A stretch of 64,000 nt of DNA from Thermococcus gammatolerans EJ3. GTDB lineage: Archaea; Methanobacteriota_B; Thermococci; Thermococcales; Thermococcaceae. A program made the position numbers and the translations under genes. Position 1 is the first letter of the stretch, and each line of letters opens with the position of its first letter. Of the stretch, positions 61,449 to 64,000 are shown piece after piece. The stretch is from positions 62,001 to 126,000 of the forward strand of contig NC_012804.1 in assembly GCF_000022365.1 (NCBI RefSeq), given 5' to 3'. The notes beneath the pieces were generated by a model, which had not been told where the DNA came from, did not search any database, and was given only the letters and a program-made list of their open reading frames with translations.

Positions 61449-63431
61449 TCAAACCCCCTCGCAGAACTGCTCGAAGTTTATAACCGCACGCAGACGGGCG
61501 GTTTCAACGTCTATTATCGGCACGCGCGCGGGCGTCGGAACTATGTTCACCATCTTCTGGAACTCAGTCTGGGCCTGCCATGTTCCCGTGTTTATGACGA
61601 AGACACCGTTGTAAATCTTGTACTGCATAACGTGGACGTGGCCGGCCTGGAAAAGATCGGGAACGCTCTCGATGACGAGCAGATCCTCGGGGTCTGGGGC
61701 GATGGGTACCTTCCCACCGAAGGTCGGGGCTAAGTGCCTGAGCTTGAGAAGCTCAACCATCGCCTCCGCCGGCCGGTGGTGGCTCCTGTTGGGTATCTCG
61801 GTGACGACGTCCTCTATTCCCCTGCCATGAGCTATAAGGAACTCCCTGCCGTGAAGTTTTATGAGGGCGGGGTTGCTGATTATGGTGACGTTCTTAAGAC
61901 GGTATATCGGGCGGGCGTACTCCTCATAAAAGCCGGGCTGCGGCAGGGCAGTTCTCGCGGCGTCGTGGTTGCCGGGTCCGATGAACACGTGAATATGATC
62001 CGGAACGTTGCGGAGGAGATTAGCCAAGGCCTCGTACTGATCAAAGATGTCGGGAATCGCAAGTTCCTCGTACTGACCGGGGTAGATACCCACACCATCG
62101 ACCACGTCGCCAGCTATGATCATGTACTTTATCCTGCTTACGAGCTCTGCATGGGTCTCGTTCTCGACGTTGCCGTTAAGCCATTCGAGAAACTTCTCAA
62201 AGGCTTTCTCGCAGAACTTGTTTGAGCCGACGTGGATGTCGCTCAGTAAAACTGCATAAACCTTCTCCTTGAGGGGCGGCTTGGGAGAGCGAACCTTTGG
62301 AACGTCAGGGAGGTATATGTGATCCGCGAATATCATACCCTTACCCGAGTACTTACCGGAAACAGCAATCGCTGCGTCGTGCATTATACTCATGACAAGC
62401 TTGGCATCCTCTCTGTTTCTGTTGATGAAGACCTTTATCCTGCCCGTTGCATCCTCGAGCTCAAGCACGTACCCTTTGCTCGTCTCCCTCTTGTCGGTGA
62501 GCAAACCCACGACCGTTACTTCTGAACCTGGCTGGACATAGCTGAGCTTTCCTATATCGATGATCCCACCTATCTCGGGGTTTTCCCGGAAAATCCGGCG
62601 CATCTTCTTCAGGCGAGAGCGGAAATAAAGGCGATAAGCCTCAACGAGAAACTCCCCCTCTTTACCGGCCGCGTTGTTGGCCTTGGGAGGGGAGAGCCTC
62701 ACATTCTTAACATCAAACACAACCTCCGATTCGTCGGGCATCTCCGCGGCACGGTAGTGAAAAGCGGGGTTTGGGGTTATAACAACGTCATCGTAAACAG
62801 AGTAGCTCTTTTCTTCCTCGGGCACCTCCTCACCAACGTAGGCTATCGGAATGCCGTAGTCCCCGTAGATTATCTTCGGCGTGACCCCGTTCCCGTTTTC
62901 CACTGAAACACCGTTCAGCTCTCCATTTGAGTCGGCATCGAGGGGTTCATCACCATAAAGGTCAGGGACATCAACGACGTTCTCCCCCGTTTCCACTGGA
63001 AAAGGCCCTGAGGAAACCTCCTCTTGTGCGGATTCCTCGGAATCAACAACGACTTCAACGGGGGATTCGTTTAGATCGGTTCCAGTGGAAACGAAACTCT
63101 CCCCTCCGGAAAAACTCTCTGTTTCAACCATATTTTCATCATTAGAGGATTCTAAAGGGCCTTTTTCAACGGGGTTTCCAGTGGAAATATAGGTCTCTAG
63201 TCCCCCCGTTTCGGAAGGAACTTCGGATGCCTCGGGAGGAGCACTGGTGATGAGGCCCTTGGACGAAAGAAACTCCTCCGCTATGGAGGATGTGATAACG
63301 AATGATCCCCGGGCCTTGGCAAATTTTATCAGCTCAGCGAGAGAGAAATCCTTTTTGTAGTACTGCTCGAGGAGGTAGTATGCGGAAGGGGTGATGAGGT
63401 ACTTGTTCCGCATTAGATCTTCAACCAGCAT
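61449..63431 (-). CDS. polB: DNA polymerase D small subunit DP1 (exonuclease)
   Basis: 660 residues; Mre11-like calcineurin phosphoesterase that provides the 3'-5' proofreading activity. Metal motifs are LLSDIHVGSNKF, AGDVVDGVG, GPGNHD, IAHGRGIEDV and GHVHVMQY in order. An OB domain lies before it (about residues 280-380). The N-terminal region (residues 70-210) is an acidic, Ser/Glu-rich, probably disordered linker. Its start overlaps the Cdc6 stop (TGATG) and its stop touches the DP2 start. Confidence 0.95.
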   Translation of the reverse strand: MLVEDLMRNKYLITPSAYYLLEQYYKKDFSLAELIKFAKARGSFVITSSIAEEFLSSKGLITSAPPEASEVPSETGGLETYISTGNPVEKGPLESSNDENMVETESFSGGESFVSTGTDLNESPVEVVVDSEESAQEEVSSGPFPVETGENVVDVPDLYGDEPLDADSNGELNGVSVENGNGVTPKIIYGDYGIPIAYVGEEVPEEEKSYSVYDDVVITPNPAFHYRAAEMPDESEVVFDVKNVRLSPPKANNAAGKEGEFLVEAYRLYFRSRLKKMRRIFRENPEIGGIIDIGKLSYVQPGSEVTVVGLLTDKRETSKGYVLELEDATGRIKVFINRNREDAKLVMSIMHDAAIAVSGKYSGKGMIFADHIYLPDVPKVRSPKPPLKEKVYAVLLSDIHVGSNKFCEKAFEKFLEWLNGNVENETHAELVSRIKYMIIAGDVVDGVGIYPGQYEELAIPDIFDQYEALANLLRNVPDHIHVFIGPGNHDAARTALPQPGFYEEYARPIYRLKNVTIISNPALIKLHGREFLIAHGRGIEDVVTEIPNRSHHRPAEAMVELLKLRHLAPTFGGKVPIAPDPEDLLVIESVPDLFQAGHVHVMQYKIYNGVFVINTGTWQAQTEFQKMVNIVPTPARVPIIDVETARLRAVINFEQFCEGV

Positions 63432-64000
63432 CAGATCAACCTCCTCTGACGGGAGAGGTTAAGGGTGAGGAGGGGCCTGAGCTGATCGTCCTGACTGAAA
63501 ACCTTCTTAACCTTGTGGGGGGTAACGTTCAGGCGGATTTCTTTGGTTCTACCGTAGCGGCCCTTGCTCACAACCTTGGCGTTTATTATACCAAGCATGT
63601 CGAGTTCGTTTATCAGATCACTTATCCTGCGCTGGGTGAGGGGGTCGAGGTCAATGTAATCGCATAGGGATTTGTAGATGGAGTAAACGTCCCCCGTGTT
63701 TGCCGGCAGTTCACCGTTCTCGTCCAGGAGAACGATCGCGTGGAGCAGAACTTTGGAGTGAAGGGGAAGCGTTTTTATGACCTCTTCCATGGTGTCCTGC
63801 TCTATCTTCTCCTGTGCGAGCCATACGTGCCGTTCGGTTACCTTGCTCGCACCTTCGCGCTCAGCGATCTCACCGGCAACACGGAGCAGATCCAATGCCC
63901 TTCTCGCATCGCCGTGCTCGCGAGCGGCAAGAGCCGCACACAGGGGAACTACCGCGTCGTCGAGGACGCCTTCATTAAAGGCATCCTTTGCGCGCTGCAT
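63431..64000 (-). CDS. cdc6: Cdc6/Orc1 replication initiator, C-terminal part (5' end outside window)
   Basis: 189 residues are visible; the ATPase core lies beyond base 64000, so the Met at the edge is internal. LCAALAAREHGDARRALDLL is sensor 2 of the AAA+ domain, followed by the lid (VTERHVWLAQEKIEQD) and a winged-helix domain (YKSLCDYIDLDPLTQRRISDLINELDMLGI) that binds origin DNA. The gene is first in a TGATG-coupled operon with DP1 and DP2, the order known from Pyrococcus, where the origin lies near cdc6. Confidence 0.93.
   Translation of the reverse strand: MQRAKDAFNEGVLDDAVVPLCAALAAREHGDARRALDLLRVAGEIAEREGASKVTERHVWLAQEKIEQDTMEEVIKTLPLHSKVLLHAIVLLDENGELPANTGDVYSIYKSLCDYIDLDPLTQRRISDLINELDMLGIINAKVVSKGRYGRTKEIRLNVTPHKVKKVFSQDDQLRPLLTLNLSRQRRLI

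Overview
The window is a piece of a hyperthermophilic archaeal chromosome from the order Thermococcales, most likely the genus Thermococcus. This rests on the archaeal family D DNA polymerase (both subunits, beside Cdc6), the glyceraldehyde-3-phosphate:ferredoxin oxidoreductase, an FrhA-like hydrogenase with a SurR-type promoter motif, a CGP-CTERM surface protein, DUF257 and UPF0147 proteins, GGAGGTGA-type ribosome binding sites and TTTATA-type promoters. Genes are dense, GC-rich and often overlap by ATGA or TGATG, which suggests operons.

Layout. 1-3300: minus-strand operon of a [NiFe] hydrogenase (large subunit cut by the window edge) with two ferredoxin-like proteins and a GltD-like flavoprotein. 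3400-9300: dehydrogenase, NAD synthetase, TRAM protein, MoaD-like protein, Cys-rich CGP-CTERM protein, enolase and a membrane protein. 9300-14050: PadR regulator divergent from a giant RND exporter, with tandem palindromic operators between them. 14050-18500: a LipS1-like radical SAM gene whose start region is duplicated around a hairpin-rich insert, then an AT-rich island of three related membrane-anchored proteins, the last frameshifted. 18500-27200: M20 peptidase, transglutaminase-like protein, tRNA-Tyr, small genes, class II aldolase, a polar amino acid ABC transporter with one frameshifted permease, a CobO-like protein and a DUF835 protein.

27200-31650 is accessory and decayed: an EVE-domain remnant, long non-coding hairpin repeats next to tRNA-His, Taw3, a toxin-antitoxin locus with a nonsense codon in VapC, an ABC ATPase remnant and a lipoate-ligase-like gene. 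31650-37500: signal peptidase, DUF531, helical-repeat, dipeptidase, DUF257, KaiC-like and methyltransferase genes. 37500-43740: a four-gene envelope cluster rich in OB-fold modules. 43800-51400: acylaminoacyl peptidase, RIO-like kinase, RAM-domain protein, phosphate transport pair, carbamate kinase and a phytoene desaturase-like oxidoreductase. 51400-54700: GAPOR and FBP aldolase/phosphatase, each with a glycolytic-motif (TGM) candidate placed as expected for repression or activation. 55100-56340: intron-containing tRNA-Trp, tRNA-Gln and more copies of the hairpin repeats. 57000-64000: the replication operon cdc6 - DP1 - DP2, with a 164-residue mini-intein in DP2; the replication origin may lie just beyond the right edge.

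The most unusual signal is a dispersed, apparently non-coding repeat family (about 27.69-28.31, 31.05-31.60, 55.24-55.68 and parts of 55.86-56.34 kb) made of nested hairpins in a conserved order and mostly beside tRNA genes. The OB-fold envelope cluster is the second candidate for an undescribed system. All coordinates come from reading and hand indexing; no database search or folding program was run.
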